A DNA stretch of 9,800 bases. Source: Nitrospira sp. (GTDB taxonomy: Bacteria; Nitrospirota; Nitrospiria; Nitrospirales; Nitrospiraceae). A program made the translations under genes and the position numbers. The notes under the pieces are model-generated. The model ran no database searches. It was not told where the DNA came from and saw only the letters and a program-made list of their open reading frames with translations. Numbering within the stretch: the first letter of the stretch is position 1; each line of letters begins with the position of its first letter. Positions 1 to 6,031 of the stretch are shown in pieces. The stretch is taken from assembly GCA_005116795.1 (NCBI GenBank), contig SWDL01000340.1:1-9800 (forward strand), in the 5' to 3' direction.

Positions 1-24
1 GGCCGCCTCGACGTCGAGGCGGCC
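1..24. repeat. Perfect 24-base palindrome at the window edge
   Basis: GGCCGCCTCGAC is followed directly by its exact reverse complement, with no loop. It is in frame within the E2 gene, ahead of the subunit-binding domain. It lacks the GGGG-type arms of the other palindromes, so it is not assigned to that family. It may continue upstream of the window. Confidence 0.6.
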
Positions 25-924
25 CGACCGGGGATCATCAATCGCGTCGGCGGGGTGGTCGTCCAGCCCATGACGCCGCAGGAAGGGTCTCCCGACCACT
101 ATTCCCCTGCCGTCCGGCAGCTCGCCAAAGAACACGGAGTCGATCTCTCCCAGGTCTCCGGATCCGGCGCGGACGGACGGATCACGAAAAAGGATGTGCT
201 GGATGCGGTCGCGAAGCGCCGGGAGCCGGTCAACCGACCAGGACAGCCGGACACGTCGGTTGCCGAAGAGCTGATCCCCTTCAGCCAGATGCGCAAGACC
301 ATCGCCGAGCGAGTGGTCTCGAGTCGACGAACCTCAGCCCATGCGGCCACCTTTTTCGAGGCCGACTTTTCCGGAATCAGCAAGTTCCGAGAGGGCCGCG
401 GCCTGACGTACCTCCCCTTCGTGATCGCGGCTGTCGCCCGGACCCTGAACGAGATGCCGATCCTGAATGCCTCGTGGGGCGAGCACGGTATCATCATAAA
501 AAAGGAGGTTCATGTGGCCGTGGCCGTGGCCCTGGATGAGGGGCTCCTGGCGCCGGTGATTCGACACGCAGACCGGAAAGGATTGCTCCAGTTGGCCAAA
601 GAAGTGAGTGATCTGGCCGAGCGCGCCCGGAACAAACGGCTCAACCCCGAAGAAGCGCAAGGCGGGACGTTCACGATCACCAACCATGGCGGATTCGGAA
701 GCTTGTTCAGTACCCCCATCATCAATCAGCCGCAGATCGCCATCCTGGGGGTCGGCGCCGTGCAGAAACGACCAATCGTCCTCAACGACGCCATTGCTAT
801 CCGGCCTATGGGCTACCTCAGTCTGTCGTTCGACCATCGAGTCATCGATGGAGCCACGGCGGATCGGTTCATGTCGAAGGTCAAAGGCCGGCTCGAAGCA
901 CATGACTGGGAGAAGCTCCTGTGA
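1..924 (+). CDS. 2-oxoacid dehydrogenase E2 acyltransferase, 5'-truncated
   Basis: This is the C-terminal part of a dihydrolipoamide acyltransferase, the core E2 of a 2-oxoacid dehydrogenase complex, which moves an acyl group from lipoamide to CoA. The frame is open to base 1, giving 307 residues in the window. A GTG at base 55 is only an internal codon, because the lipoyl domain every E2 needs must lie upstream. From base 1, a peripheral subunit-binding domain (starting YSPAVRQLA) spans about residues 33-70, followed by a short charged linker. The catalytic domain spans about residues 90-307, with the active-site motif DHRVIDG (His279, Asp283). The segment TFTITNHGGFGSLFSTPIIN resembles succinyl/2-oxoglutarate-type E2s, but the context favours a branched-chain or broad 2-oxoacid complex. 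The substrate is therefore uncertain, while the family is secure. The stop overlaps the thiolase start (GTGA at 921-924). Confidence 0.9.
   Translation, partial: GRLDVEAARPGIINRVGGVVVQPMTPQEGSPDHYSPAVRQLAKEHGVDLSQVSGSGADGRITKKDVLDAVAKRREPVNRPGQPDTSVAEELIPFSQMRKTIAERVVSSRRTSAHAATFFEADFSGISKFREGRGLTYLPFVIAAVARTLNEMPILNASWGEHGIIIKKEVHVAVAVALDEGLLAPVIRHADRKGLLQLAKEVSDLAERARNKRLNPEEAQGGTFTITNHGGFGSLFSTPIINQPQIAILGVGAVQKRPIVLNDAIAIRPMGYLSLSFDHRVIDGATADRFMSKVKGRLEAHDWEKLL
909..912 (+). promoter_or_regulatory. Ribosome binding site for the thiolase
   Basis: GGAG, within GGGAGAAG, lies 8 bases before the GTG at 921 and inside the 3' end of the E2 gene. It supports the GTG start and coupled translation. 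Confidence 0.55.
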
Positions 925-2105
925 AGACGAACCGGAACCCCGTCATCGTGAGCGCCGTACGCACCCCGCTGGGCGCCTTCAACGGAGCCTTCAGCCAGGT
1001 TCCAGCCACGAAGCTCGGCAGCCTGGCCATCGCCGAGGCCCTGAAGCGGGTCAATCTTCCAGGCGAGAAGGTGGACCAGGTGTATATGGGTTGCGTGCTC
1101 GCCGCCGGTCTCGGACAGGCCCCGGCCAGACAGGCCTCCATCGGCGCAGGAATTCCGGACTCGGTCGGCGCCACGACGGTCAATAAAGTCTGCGGCTCCA
1201 GCCTGATGACCGTGATCATGGCGTCCCAAGCGATCCGACTGGGCGACGCCCGGATCGTGGTGGCGGGCGGGATGGAAAACATGACGCGCGCGCCCTATCT
1301 GCTCGATCGCGCCCGCCAGGGGTACCGACTTGGCCACGCCGAATTGGTCGACAGCCTCATCAAGGACGGGCTCTGGGACGTCTATAACAATTTCCACATG
1401 GGAGACGCAGGGGAGCTCTGCGCAGCCAAGTACGGGCTCACCCGCAGCGACCTGGACGACTTCGCGCTGGAAAGTTACCACCGCGCGCGAGCCGCGATCG
1501 CGTCCGGCGCCTTCAAACGGGAGATCGTGCCGGTCGACATTCCCCAGAAGAAAGGCCCGCCGGTCACGGTCCTTGACGATGAGGAGCCCAACCGGGTGGA
1601 CCTCAGCCGGCTGCGGACGCTCAACCCGGTGTTCAAAGAAGACGGCGTCCTGACGGTCGGGAATTCCCCCTCCTGCAACGACGGGGCGGCGGCGTTGGTC
1701 ATCATGGCCGAAGATGAGGCCGAGATGTTGGGACTGCCCCCCCTGGCTCGCCTCGTCGGGCACGCAGGAGCCGCGCTCGCGCCGGAATGGTTCACGATCG
1801 CTCCGGCGCAGGCGATCACACGCGTGTTGAAACAAGCCGGCGCCTCGGTGGCCGACATCGATCTGTTTGAAATCAACGAAGCCTTCTCGGCGGTCTCCTT
1901 GGCCATCAATCGTGAATTGGGACTCGATCCAGGGAAGGTGAACGTGAACGGAGGGGCCGTCGCCTTGGGTCATCCCATCGGCGCAACAGGCGCTCGCATT
2001 TTGACGACGCTGATTCACGCCATGGAGGCGAAAGGGGCTCGTCGAGGCATCGCCGGCCTGTGCATCGGCGGCGGGGAAGCATTGGCAATTCTGGTGGAAC
2101 GATGA
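921..2105 (+). CDS. atoB: Acetyl-CoA C-acetyltransferase (thiolase II type)
   Basis: A 394-residue thiolase that splits acetoacetyl-CoA, or related 3-ketoacyl-CoA, into acetyl-CoA units; a cytosolic homotetramer is usual for the family. Length and motifs are complete. The nucleophile is Cys91 in NKVCGSS, and NEAFS lies around Asn319. His351 is in GHPIG, and the second catalytic cysteine is Cys381 in CIGGG. Two family positions drift: the usual GNSSGINDGAA is GNSPSCNDGAA here, and the usual MGxGP stretch reads WFTIAP (residues 290-295). Both lie near the CoA and loop region, so chain-length preference could differ. The GTG start at 921 overlaps the E2 stop, and the stop overlaps the next ATG (ATGA, 2102-2105). 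In this operon it can close both arms: cleaving acetoacetyl-CoA from butyryl-CoA oxidation, and acetoacetate from leucine once activated. Confidence 0.92.
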   Translation: MKTNRNPVIVSAVRTPLGAFNGAFSQVPATKLGSLAIAEALKRVNLPGEKVDQVYMGCVLAAGLGQAPARQASIGAGIPDSVGATTVNKVCGSSLMTVIMASQAIRLGDARIVVAGGMENMTRAPYLLDRARQGYRLGHAELVDSLIKDGLWDVYNNFHMGDAGELCAAKYGLTRSDLDDFALESYHRARAAIASGAFKREIVPVDIPQKKGPPVTVLDDEEPNRVDLSRLRTLNPVFKEDGVLTVGNSPSCNDGAAALVIMAEDEAEMLGLPPLARLVGHAGAALAPEWFTIAPAQAITRVLKQAGASVADIDLFEINEAFSAVSLAINRELGLDPGKVNVNGGAVALGHPIGATGARILTTLIHAMEAKGARRGIAGLCIGGGEALAILVER

Positions 2106-3007
2106 AGCTCGACGACATCAAAAAGATCGGAGTGGTCGGCGCCGGTCAGATGGGTCGCGGCATTGCCCAGGTCCTCGCCTCATCGGGATGGGAGGTCCTC
2201 CTGGTGGATCAGAGTGAGGCCACCCTTCGCCGCGCGATGGAGAAGATCCACGAGAGCATCGCCCGTGCGGTCGAAAAGGGCGCGGTGGCGGCCGAACAGG
2301 CCGAATCGGTGTTCACATTGATCCATCCGGTGAGCGACGATTCGCGGTTGCGCGACGTCCAGCTCGTGATTGAGGCCGTTCCCGAAGACCAGGATCTCAA
2401 GAAGGGACTCTGCGCGCGACTCGGAGACCTCTGCCCGCCGGCCACGATCCTGGCGAGCAATACTTCCTCCATCTCGATTTCCATGCTTGGCACGGCCTCA
2501 GGTCGCCCTGATCGTGTCGTGGGCATCCATTTCATGAATCCTGTACCCGTGATGAAACTCGTCGAAGTCATCCGGGGCCGGCACACGTCGGACGCCACGC
2601 TGACCTTGGCGCTTGACCTGGTGATGCGCATCGGCAAGGTGTCGGTCGTCAGCAAGGATGCGCCGGGATTCATTGTCAATCGCATCCTCATCCCCATGAT
2701 CAACGAGGCCGTCTTCGTGCTGGACGCGGGGGTGGGATCTGCGGAGGCGATCGATCTGGCCATGACGGAAGGGCTGAATCACCCCGTCGGCCCGTTGGCG
2801 CTGGCGGACCGCATCGGGCTCGATACCGTGCTGGCGATCTGCGACGTGCTGTACCGCGATCTCGGCGATCCGAAGTATCGCCCTTGTCCCTTACTACGGA
2901 AGCACGTGGAGGCAGGATGGCTCGGCAGGAAGGCCGGCCGTGGGTTTTACATCTATCAAGGGCCGTCGGCCATCAGCGCTCAGCACAGAGACAACGCTGA
3001 CGGGTGA
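2102..3007 (+). CDS. hbd: 3-hydroxybutyryl-CoA dehydrogenase
   Basis: NAD(P)-dependent oxidation of 3-hydroxyacyl-CoA (probably 3-hydroxybutyryl-CoA) to the 3-keto form; 301 residues and soluble. The N-terminal Rossmann fold has GAGQMG at residues 13-18. The catalytic set known from the human enzyme is in place: Ser122 in SNTSS, His143 in GIHFMNP, Glu155 in LVEVI and Asn193 in FIVNR. The C-terminal domain carries the helical HPVGPLALADRIGLD segment and ends in the usual GRKAGRGFYIY, followed by about 15 extra polar residues. The ATG at 2102 is chosen because it overlaps the thiolase stop and places the Rossmann motif at the normal distance. An in-frame upstream start at 2060 would add 14 residues unlike the family. 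The pairing with the upstream thiolase suggests consecutive beta-oxidation steps. Confidence 0.92.
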   Translation: MKLDDIKKIGVVGAGQMGRGIAQVLASSGWEVLLVDQSEATLRRAMEKIHESIARAVEKGAVAAEQAESVFTLIHPVSDDSRLRDVQLVIEAVPEDQDLKKGLCARLGDLCPPATILASNTSSISISMLGTASGRPDRVVGIHFMNPVPVMKLVEVIRGRHTSDATLTLALDLVMRIGKVSVVSKDAPGFIVNRILIPMINEAVFVLDAGVGSAEAIDLAMTEGLNHPVGPLALADRIGLDTVLAICDVLYRDLGDPKYRPCPLLRKHVEAGWLGRKAGRGFYIYQGPSAISAQHRDNADG

Positions 3008-3023
3008 CGTCGCTACGCGCCGT

Positions 3024-3030
3024 GAGGTGG
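3024..3030 (+). promoter_or_regulatory. Ribosome binding site for the mutase large subunit
   Basis: GAGGTGG sits 4 bases upstream of the ATG at 3035, in the 27-base gap after the dehydrogenase. No promoter-like sequence is apparent in this gap. Confidence 0.5.
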
Positions 3031-3034
3031 TGCC

Positions 3035-4630
3035 ATGCAAGAACGTAGGCCTCAATTTTCCTCTCTCTCCGGTCTGAATATCGAGCGCCTCTACACCGCT
3101 GAACACTTAAAAGGATGGGCGCCCGAGACGGACCTGGGCGCACCCGGGGAGTTTCCCTATACCCGCGGCCTGTACCCGACGATGTACCGGGGGCGGTTCT
3201 GGACCATGCGACAGTTTGCGGGATTCGGATCGGCCGACGACACCAACCGGCGATTCACGTACCTGCTTCAGCACGGACAGACCGGGCTGAGCGTGGCGTT
3301 TGACATGCCGACGCTCATGGGGCTGGACTCCGACGACCCTCGAGCGCGCGGTGAAGTGGGCTATTGCGGCGTGGCGATCTCGTCGCTGGCGGACATGGAA
3401 CGGCTCTTCGACGGAATCGCGCTCGACCAGATCACGACCTCGATGACGATCAACGGGCCGGCCGCGGTGCTCTTCGCCATGTACCTCGCGGTCGCGGAGC
3501 GAAGAGGCATTCCCTTCGCACATCTGGGCGGCACGCTGCAGAACGACATCTTGAAGGAATACATCGCGCAGAAGGAATGGCTGTTTCCGCCGGAACCGCA
3601 TATTCGGCTGATCGTGGATGTCATCTCGTACTGTGCAACGCAGGTCCCCAAGTGGCATCCGATCAGCATCAGCGGCTACCACATCCGGGAGGCCGGCTCG
3701 ACCGCCGTCCAGGAGCTCGCCTTTACGCTCTATGACGGACTGACGTATGTCGAAGCGGCGGTGAAGGCGGGATTGGCGGTCGACGACTTTGCCCCCCAGC
3801 TCTCGCTCTTTTTCAACGTCCACAATGATTTCTTCGAGGAGATCGCCAAATTCCGCGCGGCCAGACGCCTCTGGGCCCGCGAGATGCGGCGACGCTACCA
3901 TCCGAACAACCCGCAGTCGTTGCTGTTGCGCTGTCACGCCCAAACGGCCGGCTCCTCGCTCACTGCGCAGCAGCCCATGAACAACGTCGTCCGAACGACC
4001 CTGCAAGCACTGGCCGCCGTGTTGGGCGGCACGCAGTCCTTGCACACGAATTCGATGGATGAAACCCTCGCGTTGCCGAGCGAAGAGGCGGTCAAGCTGG
4101 CGTTGCGGACGCAGCAGGTCATGGCCCACGAATCAGAAATCCCCGACACCGTGGATCCCCTCGGCGGGTCGTATTACGTGGAGGCCCTCACGAACCGCTT
4201 GGAGGAGGGCGCGCGCGACTATTTCCGTCGACTCGACGAGATGGGGGGCATGGTCACGGCGATTGAGCGCGGCTTTCCGCAACGGGAAATCCTCGACGCC
4301 TCGCAACGGTACCAGCGTGAAGTGGAGAAGAAAGAGCGGATCATCGTCGGGATCAACGAATACACGGAGCCGGACTCGAGCCCGATCCCAATTCTAAAGA
4401 TCGGCCCGAACGTGGAACAGGAGCAAATCGCCCGCCTGTCCGATTTGAGAAAGTCGCGGGACCCCTTTAAGATGGCCGGCGCGCTGGAGGAGCTCCAGGA
4501 AGCGGCTTCGTGCAGCGACAATCTCATGCCCTCTCTCATCGAAGCGGTCAAGGCGAAGGCGACGTTGGGCGAGATCTGCGCGGCGCTCAAAGAAGTGTTC
4601 GGGACGTATCGGGAGCCGGTGGTGTTGTGA
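3035..4630 (+). CDS. icmA: B12-dependent acyl-CoA mutase large subunit, isobutyryl-CoA mutase-like
   Basis: A 531-residue substrate-binding TIM-barrel subunit of the methylmalonyl-CoA mutase family. It lacks the C-terminal B12 domain, which is encoded separately at 5614-6015, so the mutase is split. Family hallmarks include YPTMYRGRFWTMRQ near residues 47-60, GLSVAFDMPT near 84-93, GTLQNDILKEY near 166-176, SISGYHIREAGST near 211-223 (Tyr215, His216) and GGTQSLHTNS near 331-340. The two residues that set specificity are Phe61 and Gln179. Methylmalonyl-CoA mutase has Tyr89 and Arg207 there (P. shermanii numbering), and isobutyryl-CoA mutase has Phe and Gln. The spacing to the conserved Tyr-His pair matches exactly. 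Ala88 sits where 2-hydroxyisobutyryl-CoA mutase is expected to have Asp. The inferred reaction is isobutyryl-CoA to n-butyryl-CoA. Family assignment is certain; the substrate is an inference from residues. Confidence 0.9.
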   Translation: MQERRPQFSSLSGLNIERLYTAEHLKGWAPETDLGAPGEFPYTRGLYPTMYRGRFWTMRQFAGFGSADDTNRRFTYLLQHGQTGLSVAFDMPTLMGLDSDDPRARGEVGYCGVAISSLADMERLFDGIALDQITTSMTINGPAAVLFAMYLAVAERRGIPFAHLGGTLQNDILKEYIAQKEWLFPPEPHIRLIVDVISYCATQVPKWHPISISGYHIREAGSTAVQELAFTLYDGLTYVEAAVKAGLAVDDFAPQLSLFFNVHNDFFEEIAKFRAARRLWAREMRRRYHPNNPQSLLLRCHAQTAGSSLTAQQPMNNVVRTTLQALAAVLGGTQSLHTNSMDETLALPSEEAVKLALRTQQVMAHESEIPDTVDPLGGSYYVEALTNRLEEGARDYFRRLDEMGGMVTAIERGFPQREILDASQRYQREVEKKERIIVGINEYTEPDSSPIPILKIGPNVEQEQIARLSDLRKSRDPFKMAGALEELQEAASCSDNLMPSLIEAVKAKATLGEICAALKEVFGTYREPVVL

Positions 4631-4651
4631 GAAGTGACTGATGACTGGCTT

Positions 4652-5617
4652 ATGAAACTCGGGGCGTTTGAAATCCACATCGTGACCGACGGGCAATTCC
4701 GGCTCGACGGCGGGGCTATGTTCGGGGTGGTGCCCCGGGTCTTGTGGGAGCAGTGTTGCCCGGCGGACGAGAAGCATCGAGTACGGCTGGCGGTCAATTG
4801 TCTGCTGATCCGCGCGCACGGGAAGAACATCCTGGTGGACACCGGTCTCGGCAACAAGTGGGAGGCCAAGTACCACAAGATGTTTGCGATCGACCGCACC
4901 CCTCCGCTGGCCGACTCACTGAAGCGCGTCGCAGTCTCCTTCGATGACATCCACATGGTGATCAACACCCACTTGCACTTCGACCACGCCGGCGGGAATA
5001 CCGTCGCCGAGCATGGAGGCGTGGCTCCGGCATTTCGGAGAGCCACGTACTTCGTCCAACGCGGAGAATACCAGGATGCCGTGAAGGCCAATGAACGGAC
5101 CAAAGCCAGCTATCGCCGTGAGAACTTCGTGCCGCTTGAAGAAATCCGCCGATGGGAATTCCTCGACGGCGACACGGATCTGTTGCCCGGCGTTTCGGTC
5201 CTCGTGACCGGCGGGCACACGGCTCATCACCAGGCCGTGAAGATCGAGTCGGAAGGCCAGGTCGCGTTCTTTCCCGGCGACCTCATCCCGACCGCGTCGC
5301 ATCTCCCTCTTCCGTACATCATGGGCTATGACCTGTATCCGATGCAGACATTGGAAGCGAAACGGGCCCTGCTGAATCAAGCGCATCAGGAACGCTGGCT
5401 GTTGTGCTTTGAGCACGACCCCAACGTGAGGATGGGGCGCATCAGAAAGGATGAGGAGAACAGGTATTGTCTGGACCCGGTCCCCGACGTCGAGATGGAG
5501 GGGACTGTCGCCCTTGTCGGCCTTCCGAGGCCGGCGACTGTCCCCGTGGCCGGACTGAAGGGGGACAGACCCCAGACAGAAGGGGGCCAGTCCCCTCACA
5601 GTACGAGGCGACGATGA
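4652..5617 (+). CDS. MBL-fold metallohydrolase with repeat-derived tail
   Basis: A metallo-beta-lactamase-fold hydrolase of about 321 residues; the substrate is unknown. Counting from the ATG at 4652, the zinc motif HLHFDH is at residues 107-112, the third histidine is His189 in GGHTAHH, the bridging aspartate is Asp210 in FPGD, and the last ligand is His255 in CFEHDP. All expected ligands are present, so it should be active. The start is ambiguous. An in-frame GTG at 4634 lies 3 bases after the mutase stop, but the ATG gives the MKLGAFEIH-like beginning typical of such proteins. From about residue 283 onward the protein is encoded by two palindromic repeats (5500-5595) and is low-complexity Gly/Pro/Arg-rich, so the ancestral C-terminus was probably near there. 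It lies between the two mutase subunit genes and overlaps the second by ATGA. Acyl-CoA thioester hydrolysis or metabolite repair are guesses from context. Confidence 0.85.
   Translation: MKLGAFEIHIVTDGQFRLDGGAMFGVVPRVLWEQCCPADEKHRVRLAVNCLLIRAHGKNILVDTGLGNKWEAKYHKMFAIDRTPPLADSLKRVAVSFDDIHMVINTHLHFDHAGGNTVAEHGGVAPAFRRATYFVQRGEYQDAVKANERTKASYRRENFVPLEEIRRWEFLDGDTDLLPGVSVLVTGGHTAHHQAVKIESEGQVAFFPGDLIPTASHLPLPYIMGYDLYPMQTLEAKRALLNQAHQERWLLCFEHDPNVRMGRIRKDEENRYCLDPVPDVEMEGTVALVGLPRPATVPVAGLKGDRPQTEGGQSPHSTRRR
5500..5545 (+). repeat. REP-like palindrome 1, + orientation
   Basis: A 46-base imperfect hairpin. Outer 13-base arms GGGGACTGTCGCC (5500-5512) and GGCGACTGTCCCC (5533-5545) pair except for a central T-T mismatch. 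A 6-base bulge CTTGTC follows the left arm. The inner stem GGCCT/AGGCC with loop TCCG then runs flush into the right arm. It lies inside the 3' end of the MBL gene. The reverse complement matches element 4 (7689-7734) at about 41 of 46 bases. No T-run follows, so it is not an intrinsic terminator. Confidence 0.85.
5561..5595 (-). repeat. REP-like palindrome 2, short form, - orientation
   Basis: A 35-base element with arms GGGGACAGACCCC (5561-5573) and GGGGCCAGTCCCC (5583-5595). Eleven of 13 positions pair, again with a central mismatch, around a 9-base loop AGACAGAAG. Read on the - strand, the first arm is followed by CTT as in the other copies. It forms an inverted pair with the element at 5500-5545, 15 bases apart, and is also translated into the MBL tail. 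Confidence 0.7.
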
Positions 5618-6015
5618 CCGTGGCGACGAAACCCATCCGCGTGTTGATCGGCAAGGTCGGCTTGGACGGCCACGATCGCGGCGTCAAGTTGGTGGCCAGG
5701 GCGCTGCGTGACGCGGGCATGGAAGTGATTTACACCGGTCTGCATCAGACGCCGGAGCAGGTGGCGGCCACGGCCGTCCAGGAAGACGTCCAGGCCGTCG
5801 GCCTGAGCCTGTTGTCGGGCGCCCACAAGCATTTGTTTCGACGCGTGTTGGAACTGCTGAAGGACCAAGGCGCCGAGGACATCGTGGTGTTCGGAGGTGG
5901 CATCATCCCCGACGAGGACCAGGCTGAGCTGAAGGCCGTCGGCGTCAAGGCCCTGTTCACGCCGGGAACGGCCATGAGCGAGATCGTCGGGTTTGTCCGG
6001 GGACTTCGGTCGTAA
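5614..6015 (+). CDS. icmB: B12-binding small subunit of acyl-CoA mutase
   Basis: A 133-residue stand-alone cobalamin-binding domain, the partner of the large subunit at 3035-4630. The base-off/His-on signature DxHxxG is DGHDRG at residues 18-23, with His20 as the lower cobalt ligand. SLL at 65-67 fits the second motif (SxL), and GGG at 94-96 contacts the nucleotide tail in the family. The length matches the separate small subunits of split mutases. The ATG at 5614 is chosen because it overlaps the MBL stop (ATGA), has GAGG at 5605-5608 upstream and gives the normal short N-terminus. The same frame is open upstream through the palindromes, which gives a longer but unlikely protein. Adenosylcobalamin loading would need a MeaB-type chaperone, and one begins in the fused gene at the end of the window. 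Confidence 0.93.
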   Translation: MTVATKPIRVLIGKVGLDGHDRGVKLVARALRDAGMEVIYTGLHQTPEQVAATAVQEDVQAVGLSLLSGAHKHLFRRVLELLKDQGAEDIVVFGGGIIPDEDQAELKAVGVKALFTPGTAMSEIVGFVRGLRS

Positions 6016-6031
6016 GGATCGGGCTTCTCCC

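Noticed and set aside
813..2018. Long open frame of 401 codons on the - strand opposite the thiolase
   Set aside because: It is antisense to a thiolase with full catalytic motifs and its translation resembles no family. High GC third positions create such open antisense frames, as also at 3107-4129, 5957-6772 and 6797-7717.
5500..5595. CRISPR-like or tandem repeat array
   Set aside because: The units alternate orientation, are self-complementary, have no regular spacers and are scattered over 3 kb between genes.
5467..5613. Longer B12-binding protein starting at 5467
   Set aside because: The extra 49 residues come from the MBL 3' end and palindromes in another frame. The ATG at 5614 has a ribosome site and an ATGA overlap and gives the usual family length.
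5993..6031. Carboxylase start at the TTG at 5993
   Set aside because: It overlaps the B12-binding gene by 23 bases, and the added 13 residues do not match LiuB N-termini, whereas the GTG at 6032 does.
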